Below are positions 42,768 to 51,255 of a DNA stretch of 64,000 nucleotides, one piece after another (the stretch's first letter is position 1; each line of letters starts with the position of its first letter). A program made the translations under genes and the position numbers. The stretch lies in contig JBFXAN010000001.1 in the NCBI GenBank assembly GCA_050184225.1, positions 1 to 64,000 of the forward strand, read 5' to 3'. Below the pieces are notes generated by a model. That model did not search any database. It worked only from the letters and a program-made list of their open reading frames with translations, and had not been told where the DNA came from. This DNA is from JBFXAN01 sp050184225 (GTDB lineage Bacteria; Chloroflexota; Dehalococcoidia; CAUJGQ01).

Positions 42768-43460
42768 ATGGTTGATGAAGCGAACAGGGCAGGGGAGAGG
42801 CCGCGGTTGAGTCGCGACCTGATGGCCGCGCGGGTCGCGTCCGAGTTTCAGGACGGCTGGATCGTCAACCTCGGCATCGGTATGCCGACGCTCTGCTCGG
42901 ACTTCGTGCCGGCGGACCGCCGCGTCATCTTCCACTCGGAGAACGGCGTCGTCGGCTACGGGCGCAACGTCTCCGGCGATGAGGTCGATCCGCACCTCGT
43001 CAACGCCGGCGTCCAGCCGGTGCTGTTGCTGCCGTTCGCGTCGATCCTCCATCACGCGGACGCCTTCGCCGTTATCCGGCGGGGGATGCTCGACGTGGCC
43101 GTGCTCGGCGCCTACGAGGTCGCGGCGAACGGGGACTTCGCCAACTGGAAGACGGCCGGTCGGCTCGGCGGCGGCATCGGCGGGGCGATGGACATCGCCG
43201 CCTGCGCCCAGCGCGTGATCATCATGATGGAGCACACGACCCGCGCCGGCGAGCCGCGACTGCTGCGAGCGTGCACGCTGCCCGTGACCGCGCGCGGCGT
43301 CGTCACGATGATCGTGACCGACCTCGGCGTCTTCGAACCGCTGGGCGACGCTTACCTCCTTCGGGAGATCGCTCCGGGGTATACGCCGGACGAGGTGCAA
43401 GCCTTGACGGACGCGCCCTTGAAGCTCCCTGAAGGTGCGAGCGCGCACCTGCGCGTGTGA
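42768..43460 (+). CDS. 3-oxoacid-type CoA-transferase subunit B
   Basis: A 230-residue beta subunit. The catalytic glutamate lies in the motif IFHSENGVVGYG (SENG type). Other marks are WIVNLGIGMPTLCSDF, GMLDVAVLGAYEVAANGDFANW and GRLGGGIGGAMDIAACAQRV. Subunits A and B are together the full enzyme that moves CoA between succinyl- or acetyl-CoA and a 3-oxoacid. It closes the plus-strand catabolic arm started by tetR. Confidence 0.92.
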   Translation: MVDEANRAGERPRLSRDLMAARVASEFQDGWIVNLGIGMPTLCSDFVPADRRVIFHSENGVVGYGRNVSGDEVDPHLVNAGVQPVLLLPFASILHHADAFAVIRRGMLDVAVLGAYEVAANGDFANWKTAGRLGGGIGGAMDIAACAQRVIIMMEHTTRAGEPRLLRACTLPVTARGVVTMIVTDLGVFEPLGDAYLLREIAPGYTPDEVQALTDAPLKLPEGASAHLRV

Positions 43461-43511
43461 ATCCGCCATCGTCGGCCCGGCCGGGGATCGATCGATCCCC
43501 GGCGGCGTCGC

Positions 43512-44330
43512 TCAATCCAGCCGCTGCCAATCGAGCCAGGTGCAGAGGGCGCGGCCCATGATCAGATCCTTGTCGGACGCCGACAACCAGGGCAACTCCT
43601 CCGTGAACATCGTGACGCACTGGCGCCAGGAGCACGGCATCCGGGTGATATCGGTTCCCCAGAACATCCGCTCCGGGCCAAAGGCATCGTAGATCCGGCG
43701 GAGGTAGCCGTGGATGTTGCGATAGGGATATGGCTTGCTGGAGTAGCTCGGCGCACCCGTGGCCTTGACCGCGACATTCGGATAGCGGGCAAGCGCCAGT
43801 AGTTCGTCCAGGTTGGCGAAGCCCGCCTCGTCCTGGGTTCGACCCACGCGGCCCAGATGATCGACGATCAGCTTCAGCCCCGGATGTCGCTCGGCAATCT
43901 GCCCGACCGTCGGCAGGAAGTCGCCGGCGAGCAGCGCAATCGGGACACCGGCGCGCTCGGCGGCGGGCCAGAGCCAGTCGATCATGCCGTCGGAGAGCCA
44001 GGTGCGCGGCTGCGGGTCGAGGAAGGTGAAGCGGAGTCCGAGCATGCCGGGCTGCTGCTTCCAGCCGTCGATCAGATCGCGGCTCTCCGGCCGGTCGAGC
44101 GGGAACTTTCCCAAGATCGCGAGCCGGTCGGGATACTGACGGACGGCCTCGTTCGCCAGCTCGGGTGCGTTTGGATCCCAGCCGGGAGGATGGAGAACAG
44201 CCGCGTCGATGCCTGCCTCATCCATCTCTCTGATCAACTCAGCCTGGGTAAAGTCAGGAACCGGTCGATGCGGTGGGCGCGTCGGCGTATGACCGCTCCA
44301 GATATGCACCTGCGCGTCAACGACCTGCAT
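43512..44330 (-). CDS. amidohydrolase-2 family protein (decarboxylase/hydrolase type)
   Basis: A 272-residue TIM-barrel protein of the amidohydrolase-2 family. It starts MQVVDAQVHIW, with the metal-binding D-x-x-H-x-W; H and D pairs follow in AVLHPPGWDPNAPELAN, LKLIVDHLGRVG and FWGTDITRM. This family includes aromatic decarboxylases (ACMSD type) and lactonases. ATG 44330 is chosen because GGAGG lies nine bases upstream; the open frame above looks non-coding. It converges with the CoA-transferase gene. The substrate is unknown, but ring-acid degradation fits the location. Confidence 0.88.
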   Translation of the reverse strand: MQVVDAQVHIWSGHTPTRPPHRPVPDFTQAELIREMDEAGIDAAVLHPPGWDPNAPELANEAVRQYPDRLAILGKFPLDRPESRDLIDGWKQQPGMLGLRFTFLDPQPRTWLSDGMIDWLWPAAERAGVPIALLAGDFLPTVGQIAERHPGLKLIVDHLGRVGRTQDEAGFANLDELLALARYPNVAVKATGAPSYSSKPYPYRNIHGYLRRIYDAFGPERMFWGTDITRMPCSWRQCVTMFTEELPWLSASDKDLIMGRALCTWLDWQRLD

Positions 44331-44657
44331 GATGGCAACTCCTCCCTGATCGGCGCATCCGTCGAGCAACGGGCCGCCGGACCCGCGGCCGCGTGTCCCA
44401 TCGTCGCACGGCCAACCGCTGGATGCTGACCAGCAGCGTGCCCAACGTAACAGCTGTTCGGTCGTTGAGGAGGCTATTGAGGGAGGCACGCAACGATACG
44501 CAGAGCAGCACCAGACCCGCGCCGTGTGGCAGAATGCTCCGGACCCGCGAGACACGCTGCCACAAACCATTGGTGCACTTCCGGGCCGTCATCGCCCGTG
44601 CTGATTGGATGCTGCATGCTACGTCATCGAATCACTCACATCGCGCGCCCGTCCCAT
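44331..44657. other. 327-base intergenic stretch without a recognised gene
   Basis: Between the start of the amidohydrolase (minus) and the first credible start of the MFS gene (plus). The frame of the MFS gene is open back to 44526, but those residues are Cys/His/Arg/Pro-rich without coding character. I see no clear promoter, hairpin or repeat. Confidence 0.5.
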
Positions 44658-45701
44658 ATGCTCCGCTTCCCAGTACTGCAGGAAGGCGCCTATCGGCGCT
44701 TCTGGTACGCGGCGCTGGCACACAACGTTGCCGGCTGGCTGCTCTTTGCGGCCCAGGGCTGGCTCCTGCTCAAGCTCACCGATCAACCCGCGACGGTCGC
44801 GCTCTTTCTGGCACTCCGGTTGGGCGTCAAGGGATTGCTCAGCTTGCCGGCCGGGGCGATCACCGACCGGTGGGGACCGCTGCCGGTGCTGCGCGCGGCG
44901 CGATTTGCCGATGCGCTGCCGGCGCTGCTGATCCTCGGCGCCGCCATGACCGGGCAGTTGCACGTGGCGGTGCTGATGCTCTCTGCCGTGCTGGCCGCCG
45001 CGATTCAGGCGTTCGACCAACCGGCGCATCGCTCGCTCTTGCACCGCTACGCCCCCGGCGATCTGCTCGTCGGCGGGGTGGCGCTCAGCGCGACGGCATC
45101 GACGCTGGCGACGTTGCTCGGCCCAGTGCTGCTGGTGCTGGTCGCCTCGACCGCCGGTGTGCTCTGGGCGCTGCCACTCCACCTCCTGCTCAGCGTGATC
45201 TCCGGCGTCATCCTGCTCGGCAACCGAGATCCGAGCCGGCCGGCGGCCGCCCGCACCGCCCGCGGGACCGGCGGCGCCTGGGTGGCAATTCGACTGCTCG
45301 CGTCCGCACCGACGCTGCTCGTCTTGACCGTACTCGCCGGTTCACCGGGATTGCTCGACCGGCTGCTGGCGCTGACGACGCCGAGCTATGCCGCCGACCG
45401 GAGCGCCGGGGCAGCGGGACTGACGCTGTTCTTCCTAGCGCCGGCGGCGGGGGCGCTGCTCGGCAGCGCGCTGCTGGCCACGCTCGGCGGTGTCGTCCAG
45501 CGGCTGCTGCCGGTGGCACTCAGCAGCGGCTCGGCGGCGCTGCTGAGCGTGGCGCTGCTGACCACCTCGCCGTTCTTTCTTGTCACGGTCGGGCTCTTCT
45601 TGCTGCTCGGCGCGGCGAAGGCGGCGTTCAGCATCGCGATGATGGCCGCCCTCCAGCGGCGTGTCCCCGACCACGCCCGCGGTCGGCTCCTCGCCCTGTG
45701 A
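44658..45701 (+). CDS. MFS transporter, C-terminally truncated
   Basis: A roughly 347-residue protein dominated by hydrophobic helices. It has the EntS/MFS_3-like features FRFPVLQEGAYRRFWYAAL region, TDRWGPLPVLRAARFADALP (motif A) and FDQPAHRSLLHRYAPGDLLVGGVALS. It ends RVPDHARGRLLAL and then stop. In this family the R-G-R motif before the last pair of helices is followed by about 60-80 more residues, so two or so transmembrane helices seem missing. A family-3 hairpin begins 11 bases after the stop, so the end may have been lost at that repeat. Start is uncertain (44616 possible). Function, if any, unknown. Confidence 0.75.
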   Translation: MLRFPVLQEGAYRRFWYAALAHNVAGWLLFAAQGWLLLKLTDQPATVALFLALRLGVKGLLSLPAGAITDRWGPLPVLRAARFADALPALLILGAAMTGQLHVAVLMLSAVLAAAIQAFDQPAHRSLLHRYAPGDLLVGGVALSATASTLATLLGPVLLVLVASTAGVLWALPLHLLLSVISGVILLGNRDPSRPAAARTARGTGGAWVAIRLLASAPTLLVLTVLAGSPGLLDRLLALTTPSYAADRSAGAAGLTLFFLAPAAGALLGSALLATLGGVVQRLLPVALSSGSAALLSVALLTTSPFFLVTVGLFLLLGAAKAAFSIAMMAALQRRVPDHARGRLLAL

Positions 45702-45712
45702 ACCAGCCATGG

Positions 45713-45776
45713 GATTCACTACCACGGCGCCAAGACACGAGAAAGAACAATAAAGCTGGCGCCGCGGTAGTGAATC
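45713..45776. repeat. hairpin repeat family 3, copy A
   Basis: Arms 45713-45732 (GATTCACTACCACGGCGCCA) and 45757-45776 pair in 19 of 20 positions around a 24-base AT-richer loop containing AAGACACGAGAAAG. It lies between the truncated MFS gene and the convergent hydrolase at 45783. Confidence 0.85.
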
Positions 45777-45782
45777 ATCTCC

Positions 45783-46730
45783 CTATTCCTTGAGGTAGAC
45801 CTCGGTGAGGAAGGCGTCGAGGGCGGCGGCAAAGTCGCCGGGATTGTCGCTGTGGACGTTATGCGTCGCGCGGGGGATGACGACGAGACGGGCATCGGGC
45901 ATCGCGGCGACGGTCCGCCGCGCGACCTCATCGGACAGGATCTTGCTGTTCTCGCCGCGGAAGAGCATCGCCGGCGCGCGGATCGCCTTGACGTCGTTCC
46001 AGAGTTCCTCCGCGTTGCGGGCGCGGGCGGCAGCCTGTTCGTCGGCGCTCAGGTCTGATTGAGGACGGCGGCGGTGGTCCTGCTTCCAGGTCCAGCCGTT
46101 GTCCGTCGGCTTGAGGCTGTGGGTGAGGCTGTAGCGCAGGTGCGCCGGCGGACGGTGGGGCATGAACTTGATCGCGCGGTCGAGGAAGTCGTCGAATTGC
46201 GCCAGCGTCTCCGTCGCCGTGCGAAACTGTTCCATCTCGATCTGGCCCTCGCGCATCGTCTCCGGCGCGACATCGACGATCCCGACGACCGCCAGCCGTT
46301 CGGGATAGCGGGCGGCGTAGCGGATCGTGTTCATGCCGCCCATCGACATGCCGACGAGCGCGAGCCGGTCGTAGCCCAGGTGTTCGATGAACTGGCGCGT
46401 GTCCTCCAGCATCAGCGCGGCGTTGTCGCGGTCGAGCTGGTCCTCCAGCGTCCACTCGGTGTCGCCGTGCCCGCGCTGGTCCAGCGCGATCAAGTGGTAG
46501 CGATCGCGCAGCAACAGGGCGGCCATATCCCAGGTGTGGGCGGTGAGCGAGCCGCCGTGGAGCAGAACAACCGGCGGTAGGTGCGGATTGCCCCAGTCGA
46601 GATAGTGAAAGCGGATGCCGTTCAGATCGACCCAGCGGTCCTCCGGCTGGACGATGGCGGCGGGCGTGATGCCGGCGGCCGCTGCCGCTGCCGCCATCAG
46701 TTCGGTGTAGTCTGGTGCCTGTGCGGTCAT
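45783..46730 (-). CDS. alpha/beta hydrolase
   Basis: A 315-residue alpha/beta-hydrolase fold enzyme. VVLLHGGSLTAHTWDMAALLL gives the oxyanion-hole HGG, GMSMGG holds the nucleophilic serine, and ATHNVHSDNPGDF the catalytic His; a catalytic Asp is likely in MLFRGENSKILSD. The start at 46730 follows a GGGGGA element; the frame remains open upstream but overlaps the divergent SDR. It may hydrolyse an ester, a lactone or a C-C bond of a ring-cleavage product. Confidence 0.9.
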   Translation of the reverse strand: MTAQAPDYTELMAAAAAAAGITPAAIVQPEDRWVDLNGIRFHYLDWGNPHLPPVVLLHGGSLTAHTWDMAALLLRDRYHLIALDQRGHGDTEWTLEDQLDRDNAALMLEDTRQFIEHLGYDRLALVGMSMGGMNTIRYAARYPERLAVVGIVDVAPETMREGQIEMEQFRTATETLAQFDDFLDRAIKFMPHRPPAHLRYSLTHSLKPTDNGWTWKQDHRRRPQSDLSADEQAAARARNAEELWNDVKAIRAPAMLFRGENSKILSDEVARRTVAAMPDARLVVIPRATHNVHSDNPGDFAAALDAFLTEVYLKE

Positions 46731-46817
46731 GCGGATATCCCCCTGGCAGATCGAAATCGGTGTGCGCCTGCTGTGCGACGCACACGCTGAGCCGAGATAT
46801 GAGAAAGGATGGACGAT

Positions 46818-47567
46818 ATGCGGCTGGCGGGGAAGGTAGCGCTCATCAGCGGCGGTGCCTCGGGCATGGGCGCCGAGGAGGCACGCCTCTTCGCCCGCGA
46901 GGGGGCGAAGGTGGTGATTGCCGACGTGTTGGATGACGCCGGCCGGCTGGTTGTGGCGGAGATCGAGGCGCCCGGAGGCGAGGCGCTGTTCGTCCACACC
47001 GATGTGACGCGCGAAGCGGACTGGCAGCGGGTGGTGGAAACGGCCGTCCAGCGATACGGTCGGCTCGACATCCTCGTGAACAACGCCGGCCTGAGCAGCA
47101 CGTCGGAGGCCGACCCACTCGACAGCGACGGTTGGCACCGGATCATGGACGTGAACGCAACCGGCGTCTTTCTCGGCACGAAGCACGCGGTCAGGGCGAT
47201 GCTGGAGTCAGGCGGCGGGTCGATCGTCAATATCTCGTCGATCATGGGATTTGTCGGTGGGGAGGGCGGACACCCGGCGTATCACGCCTCGAAGGGAGCG
47301 GTGCGGATCTTCACCAAGGCGGTGGCGGTCCGCTACGGACCACGCGGCATCCGCGTCAACTCGGTCCACCCCGGCTTTCTGCCGCCGATGCGCTCGTCGC
47401 GACCGCGCAACGCCGCCGCGATGCAGGAGGTAATCGAACAAACACCACTGCGGCGGACAGGCAACCCGCTCGAAGTCGCCTACGGGGCGCTCTTCCTCGC
47501 CTCGGACGAGGCGTCGTTCATCACCGGCACCGAGCTGGTGATCGACGGCGGCTACATTGCCCGCTGA
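46818..47567 (+). CDS. SDR oxidoreductase, 3-alpha/20-beta-hydroxysteroid dehydrogenase-like
   Basis: A 249-residue SDR. The pattern GKVALISGGASGMGAEEARLF followed by GAKVVIADVLDDAG is the form found in 3-alpha,20-beta-hydroxysteroid dehydrogenase-like (FabG3) proteins; the Asp after strand 2 indicates NAD preference. NNAGLSS, ISSIMGFVGG and catalytic YHASKGAV follow. ATG 46818 is preferred, with AAAGG nine bases upstream; an ATG at 46809 touches that element. It diverges from the hydrolase at 45783. Confidence 0.9.
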   Translation: MRLAGKVALISGGASGMGAEEARLFAREGAKVVIADVLDDAGRLVVAEIEAPGGEALFVHTDVTREADWQRVVETAVQRYGRLDILVNNAGLSSTSEADPLDSDGWHRIMDVNATGVFLGTKHAVRAMLESGGGSIVNISSIMGFVGGEGGHPAYHASKGAVRIFTKAVAVRYGPRGIRVNSVHPGFLPPMRSSRPRNAAAMQEVIEQTPLRRTGNPLEVAYGALFLASDEASFITGTELVIDGGYIAR

Positions 47568-47626
47568 GGAGTGCACGCCACCAAGACACCAAGTTCAGAT
47601 GTGCCTTGGTTCTACATGTCCGCGGG

Positions 47627-48016
47627 TCAGGTGGCGGTGGCGATCGGTCGGGCGTAGCTGACGGTGAGCATCTCCCAATTGTGGCCGTCGGCGTCGGACC
47701 AGTAGAGATTCTTGCCACCGTTGCGCGTGTTGATCTGATTGTCGATGGGGCCGGTGGGCGTGCTCCGGTAGCTGATGCCGCGGGCCTTCAGGCGGGCGAA
47801 GATCGCCTCGAACTCGGCATCGTCGACGTGGAAGCAATAGTGATGGCTGTCGAACTGATCGCCGTCGGCGAAATCGAGCGTGAGGGTATCGTTCACATGG
47901 ACCGGTGCGAAGTGGCCGCCCCGCTCCCAGGGGACGCCGAGCAATTCGCCGAGAAACTGGGCGCCGGCGTTCTTGTCGCGCGACGGGACGATCAGGTGGT
48001 CGAGCAGGATCGGCAT
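47627..48016 (-). CDS. VOC (glyoxalase/dioxygenase) superfamily protein
   Basis: A 129-residue vicinal-oxygen-chelate protein. DHLIVPSRDKNAGAQFLGELLG is the first beta-alpha-beta unit, HHYCFHVDDAEFEAIFARL the central one, and GGKNLYWSDADGHNWEMLTV the last, with a His and a Glu in the expected metal positions. ATG 48016 follows AGGAGGT at five bases. It may be a small glyoxalase, epimerase or dioxygenase. Confidence 0.87.
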   Translation of the reverse strand: MPILLDHLIVPSRDKNAGAQFLGELLGVPWERGGHFAPVHVNDTLTLDFADGDQFDSHHYCFHVDDAEFEAIFARLKARGISYRSTPTGPIDNQINTRNGGKNLYWSDADGHNWEMLTVSYARPIATAT

Positions 48017-48150
48017 GTTGCACCTCCTGGTCACTCTGTAGCCACCGTACGCCCGGCTCCCATGCCTGTAAAGCGTCTGCGATTTTCGTGCGCGGGCACT
48101 ACCATGTGCAAGATGCATCGAAACCAATGGCATGGTGGGAGGGAGAATCG

Positions 48151-48888
48151 ATGAACCGGCTGAGTGGCAAGGTAGCGCTGGTGACCGGGGGAGCGCGCGG
48201 GCAGGGCGCGGCCGAGGCGGCGTTGTTCGCGGCAGAGGGCGCCGACGTGGTCGTCAGTGACGTGCTCGACGACGACGGGGAGAAGGTCGCGGCTTCGTGC
48301 GGCGGTGTCTATTTGCACCATGACGTGACCAGTGAGGCGGACTGGTCGCGCGTCGTGGCGGCGGTGCTCTCCCGTCACGGGCGGCTCGACGTGCTCGTGA
48401 ATAATGCAGGGGTCTATATGGCCGGGCGCATTCGGGACACGTCGCTTGACGACTACCGGCGGATCATCGAGGTGAACCAGATCGGCGTCTTCCTGGGGAT
48501 GAAGGCGGTCGCGGATGCGATGATCGCGGCGGGTGCAGGGGCGATCGTCAACATCTCGTCGGTCGCGGGAATGCAGGGCGGCGGCAACTCGATCGCCTAC
48601 ACGGCGAGCAAGTGGGCCGTGCGCGGCATGACGAAGTCGGCGGCACGGGAGTTCGCGCGACACGGCATCCGCGTCAATTCGATCCATCCCGGTCTGATCG
48701 AGACGCCGATGCTGCACCAAGTACCCGGCATCGACGGCGGCCGGCTGGAGAACTACCTGCGCACCGTACCCCTCGGCCGGGTGGCGGAGGCCGAGGAGGT
48801 GGCGCGGCTCGCGCTGTTCCTCGCGTCCGACGAGAGCAGCTACTGCACCGGCGCCGAGTTCATCGTCGACGGCGGCATCATGGCCTAA
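48151..48888 (+). CDS. SDR oxidoreductase, 3-alpha/20-beta-hydroxysteroid dehydrogenase-like
   Basis: A 245-residue SDR, close to the one at 46818. GKVALVTGGARGQGAAEAALF, GADVVVSDVLDDDG (NAD-type Asp), NNAGVYMAGRIRDTSLDDYRR and catalytic YTASKWAVRGM are visible. GGGAGGGAG lies directly upstream of the chosen ATG; the open frame further upstream runs over the start of the VOC gene and is Arg-rich. Two such SDRs within 2 kb suggest oxidation of two hydroxyl groups on one cyclic compound; that is inference. Confidence 0.92.
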   Translation: MNRLSGKVALVTGGARGQGAAEAALFAAEGADVVVSDVLDDDGEKVAASCGGVYLHHDVTSEADWSRVVAAVLSRHGRLDVLVNNAGVYMAGRIRDTSLDDYRRIIEVNQIGVFLGMKAVADAMIAAGAGAIVNISSVAGMQGGGNSIAYTASKWAVRGMTKSAAREFARHGIRVNSIHPGLIETPMLHQVPGIDGGRLENYLRTVPLGRVAEAEEVARLALFLASDESSYCTGAEFIVDGGIMA

Positions 48889-48916
48889 TCGCCGCTGCGT
48901 TGGCCGGGCGACCGGC

Positions 48917-49888
48917 TCAGCGATTCGTTTGCAGGCCCGCCATTCTGGCGAAGGCAGTCAACTCGCGGGGAATGTCCGGGCCAGCGGGCTGGTAGGCGAC
49001 CTCGGTCACGCCCTGCTGGGCAAGCTGCGTCAGCCGTTCGCGCTGCGCCTCGACACTGCCGGCCAGGCCGAGGCGCAGGAGCAGTTCCGGCGTGATGAAC
49101 GGGCGGTCGATGGCATTGACGGAAACCAGATGTTCCTCATGGACGGCGAGGTGTCGTGTCGATGCCGGGAGCGCCTCGATCTGTTGCAGCCACTCCCGGC
49201 CGCCGGGCAGGGCCTCAACGCCGCCGCGCTCGTAGCGGCCGTGAAAGCCGACCGCGGCAGCGTGGCCGGCGGCGGCGAGCACCCGCTCCGAGCCGGGATC
49301 CTCGCTGGGGTCGAGCACCGTGCCAAAGTGGAGCTGCGCGTACCAGGTGATGCCGGGGGCACGCGCGCGTCCGAAGATGCCATCGCCGAGATCCTGGGCG
49401 ACGGCGGCACCCTTCGGTCCGTCCGCCCCGACGAGGATGGGGACGGCGATCGGGCGGGGCGGCGCGAAGCCGGCCGGGTGGAGCATCTTGATCACAGCGC
49501 CGTCCCACATCACGTCCTCACCGCGGAGAAGGGCACGCAGGGCCTCGATGTACGCGCGAACGCGGGTCCAGGGGAGAGAACGCTGTCCCAATGCGACACG
49601 GCCGGTGAAGCCGGCGCCGATCGCGACGACGACGCGGCCCGGCGCGAGATTTTCGAGCGTGGCGATCGCGGCGGCGTTGGTCATCACGTGGCGCAGGTTG
49701 GGGACGAGCACGCCGGGGCCAAGCTCGATGCGGCGGGTGCGCTGGGCGGCGAGGGCAAGCGTCATCCAGACGTCGGGATAGAGCGCCGGCGAATCGTAGC
49801 ACCAGGCACGCCGGTAGCCGAGCTGTTCCGCCAAGGCGATATGGTCCGGGGTATCCGGGCTGGATGCGAAGGCGCAGGAGATATCCAT
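48917..49888 (-). CDS. LLM-class F420/flavin-dependent oxidoreductase
   Basis: A 323-residue luciferase-like protein. HIALAEQLGYRRAWCYDSPALYPDVWMTLALAAQRTRRIELGPGV (given as one family pattern in parts) and GRVVVAIGAGFTGRVALG are visible, then VPILVGADGPKGAAVAQDLGDG, the strand at the cofactor phosphate. ATG 49888 is chosen because GGAGG lies 10 bases upstream. It converges with the SDR at 48151. The third LLM protein in the window. Confidence 0.87.
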   Translation of the reverse strand: MDISCAFASSPDTPDHIALAEQLGYRRAWCYDSPALYPDVWMTLALAAQRTRRIELGPGVLVPNLRHVMTNAAAIATLENLAPGRVVVAIGAGFTGRVALGQRSLPWTRVRAYIEALRALLRGEDVMWDGAVIKMLHPAGFAPPRPIAVPILVGADGPKGAAVAQDLGDGIFGRARAPGITWYAQLHFGTVLDPSEDPGSERVLAAAGHAAAVGFHGRYERGGVEALPGGREWLQQIEALPASTRHLAVHEEHLVSVNAIDRPFITPELLLRLGLAGSVEAQRERLTQLAQQGVTEVAYQPAGPDIPRELTAFARMAGLQTNR

Positions 49889-49978
49889 GGGCAGCATTCC
49901 TCCATGTCGAACGACCATGCCCGGCGAGTATAGCCGGGTATTGTTCGAGTCACCCGGCGATGGAGGAAGACGCTACCA

Positions 49979-50260
49979 TCACGCCGAGTCACCCGGAGTG
50001 TTCGTCGATGCAGTGATCGACTCGGTGAACACGCGCGACCGGGGAAAGCGAAGGATCCGGTCCGGGGTCACGGGTGGGATCGTGGGGTCGTCACTGGAAC
50101 GACCGCGGGCCGGCGCGGGATAGAGTGCGTCTTCGTATCGGCGCACGAGCCGGATCAGGTCGGCGCGAACGCCGGCGCTATGTGCCAGGAGCCAGCGGAT
50201 CTCGGCAACAACCTGACGGAGCACGATCTGGTCGTCGGTCGATTCGGAGCGGATTGCCAT
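49979..50260 (-). CDS. small protein of the sigma/anti-sigma operon, unknown function
   Basis: A 93-residue protein beginning MAIRSESTDDQIVLRQVVAE, with a helical segment IRWLLAHSAGVRADLIRLVRRYEDAL and a polar C-terminal half rich in Pro/Arg/Thr. It has AAGGAG about eight bases before the ATG and starts 17 bases after the anti-sigma stop, so it is the third gene of the operon. No membrane helix. I do not recognise the family; a role in sigma-factor control is only suggested by position. Confidence 0.65.
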   Translation of the reverse strand: MAIRSESTDDQIVLRQVVAEIRWLLAHSAGVRADLIRLVRRYEDALYPAPARGRSSDDPTIPPVTPDRILRFPRSRVFTESITASTNTPGDSA

Positions 50261-50277
50261 CGATGTTCTCCTTCGAG

Positions 50278-50637
50278 CTAGGAACGGCCGTTGCCGAGGA
50301 CGGCAACGGTGTGGCGGCGGCGGCCGTGCATGACGATTCCGGCGGCGACGATCGCGCCAACGGACGCGACGAGGATGCCGGCACCGGCGACGCCGCCCGA
50401 CAGGTGACGCCGGTGCTCGGATCCTGGTCGCGCATCTGCCTGCGCGATGGAGTGATCGCCGGCGAGCAGCCCGATCAGGACGATGTTCGCCTCGCCCTGC
50501 TGCTGTAAGCGGGTCGAGCAGCGGCCACAATCGGCGAGATGGCGGCGGGCCTCAGACTGCTCGCGCGGGTCGAGCTCGTCGTCGAGGAGTGCCACCAGCG
50601 TGCCGTCGGTACAGTGCCGCGCGCGCCATCGCCACAT
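50278..50637 (-). CDS. zinc-finger anti-sigma factor with transmembrane helix
   Basis: A 119-residue protein with the zf-HC2 motif H-x-x-x-C-x-x-C in RRHLADCGRCSTRL near residues 30-45, preceded by LVALLDDELDPREQSEA, the typical anti-sigma start. A single hydrophobic stretch (VAGAGILVASVGAIVAAGIVM) near residues 84-105 would anchor it in the membrane. It starts one base after the sigma-factor stop. It should hold the sigma factor at 50639 inactive until a signal. The outer part is very short. Confidence 0.88.
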   Translation of the reverse strand: MWRWRARHCTDGTLVALLDDELDPREQSEARRHLADCGRCSTRLQQQGEANIVLIGLLAGDHSIAQADARPGSEHRRHLSGGVAGAGILVASVGAIVAAGIVMHGRRRHTVAVLGNGRS

Positions 50638-50638
50638 C

Positions 50639-51211
50639 TCAAGCCTCTCTTTCGTACTGGCGGCGGAAGCGGGCCTTCGCCCGTGTGATCCGCTGCCGGG
50701 CCGCGTCGTCGCTCAGGCCGAGCATCCGGCCGATCTCGTAATAGCGGAGACCGAGCGCGGCGTGGAGCAGCACGCAGGCGCGATCCTCGGCGGACAGCCG
50801 CGCCAGCGCCCGCGTCGCGGCCAGTCGATCGAGGGCAACATCAGTTGGGTCGGGCGGGCGCGGTGCGGTGGCAGTGAACAGCGAGCGGACGCGCGTCCGC
50901 ACGGAGCGGCGGCGCAGCGCGTCGATCGCGTTGTTGGTGGCGACGCGGTAGAGCCAGCGCGACAAGGACGGCGGCAGGTCGGGGCGCTTGAGCGATTGAT
51001 GAAGTTCAAGAAACGTCTCCTGCAACACATCGGCTGCCAGTTCCTGGTCCTGGAGGAGATTGGTGAGGTAGCGTCGCAGCCGGACCTCATAGCGCAGCAC
51101 AGCTTCTTCGAACGCGTCGGCGTCACCCAACTGCGCCCGCGCGAGCACCGCGGCGTCATCAATGTCCCCGAGAGGTGCGGCGTCTCCTCTCCCCGTCACC
51201 ACGAAGGCCAT
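50639..51211 (-). CDS. ECF-type RNA polymerase sigma factor
   Basis: A 190-residue sigma70-family ECF factor. Region 2 appears as FEEAVLRYEVRLRRYLTNLL with DVLQETFLELHQSLKRPDLPPSLSRWLYRVATNNAIDALRR (in parts). Region 4 is LARLSAEDRACVLLHAALGLRYYEIGRMLGLSDDAARQRITRAKARFRRQY (in parts). It is the first gene of an operon with its anti-sigma factor. GAAGGG lies 11 bases before the ATG. An ECF-like promoter upstream suggests autoregulation. Confidence 0.92.
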   Translation of the reverse strand: MAFVVTGRGDAAPLGDIDDAAVLARAQLGDADAFEEAVLRYEVRLRRYLTNLLQDQELAADVLQETFLELHQSLKRPDLPPSLSRWLYRVATNNAIDALRRRSVRTRVRSLFTATAPRPPDPTDVALDRLAATRALARLSAEDRACVLLHAALGLRYYEIGRMLGLSDDAARQRITRAKARFRRQYEREA

Positions 51212-51255
51212 GAGCCCATCCCTTCACCTCTTACAGCGCATGCGGCCGGCGACAT

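Noticed and set aside
41872..43460. IpdAB-type ring-opening CoA-transferase
   Set aside because: The motifs (GVGTEMAEGKE, WKADTFGN, SENG) fit ordinary 3-oxoacid CoA-transferases better than IpdAB.
44393..45793. A 466-residue frame overlapping the MFS gene
   Set aside because: It is Arg/Gly/Ala-rich and out of frame with clear transmembrane coding in the same DNA.
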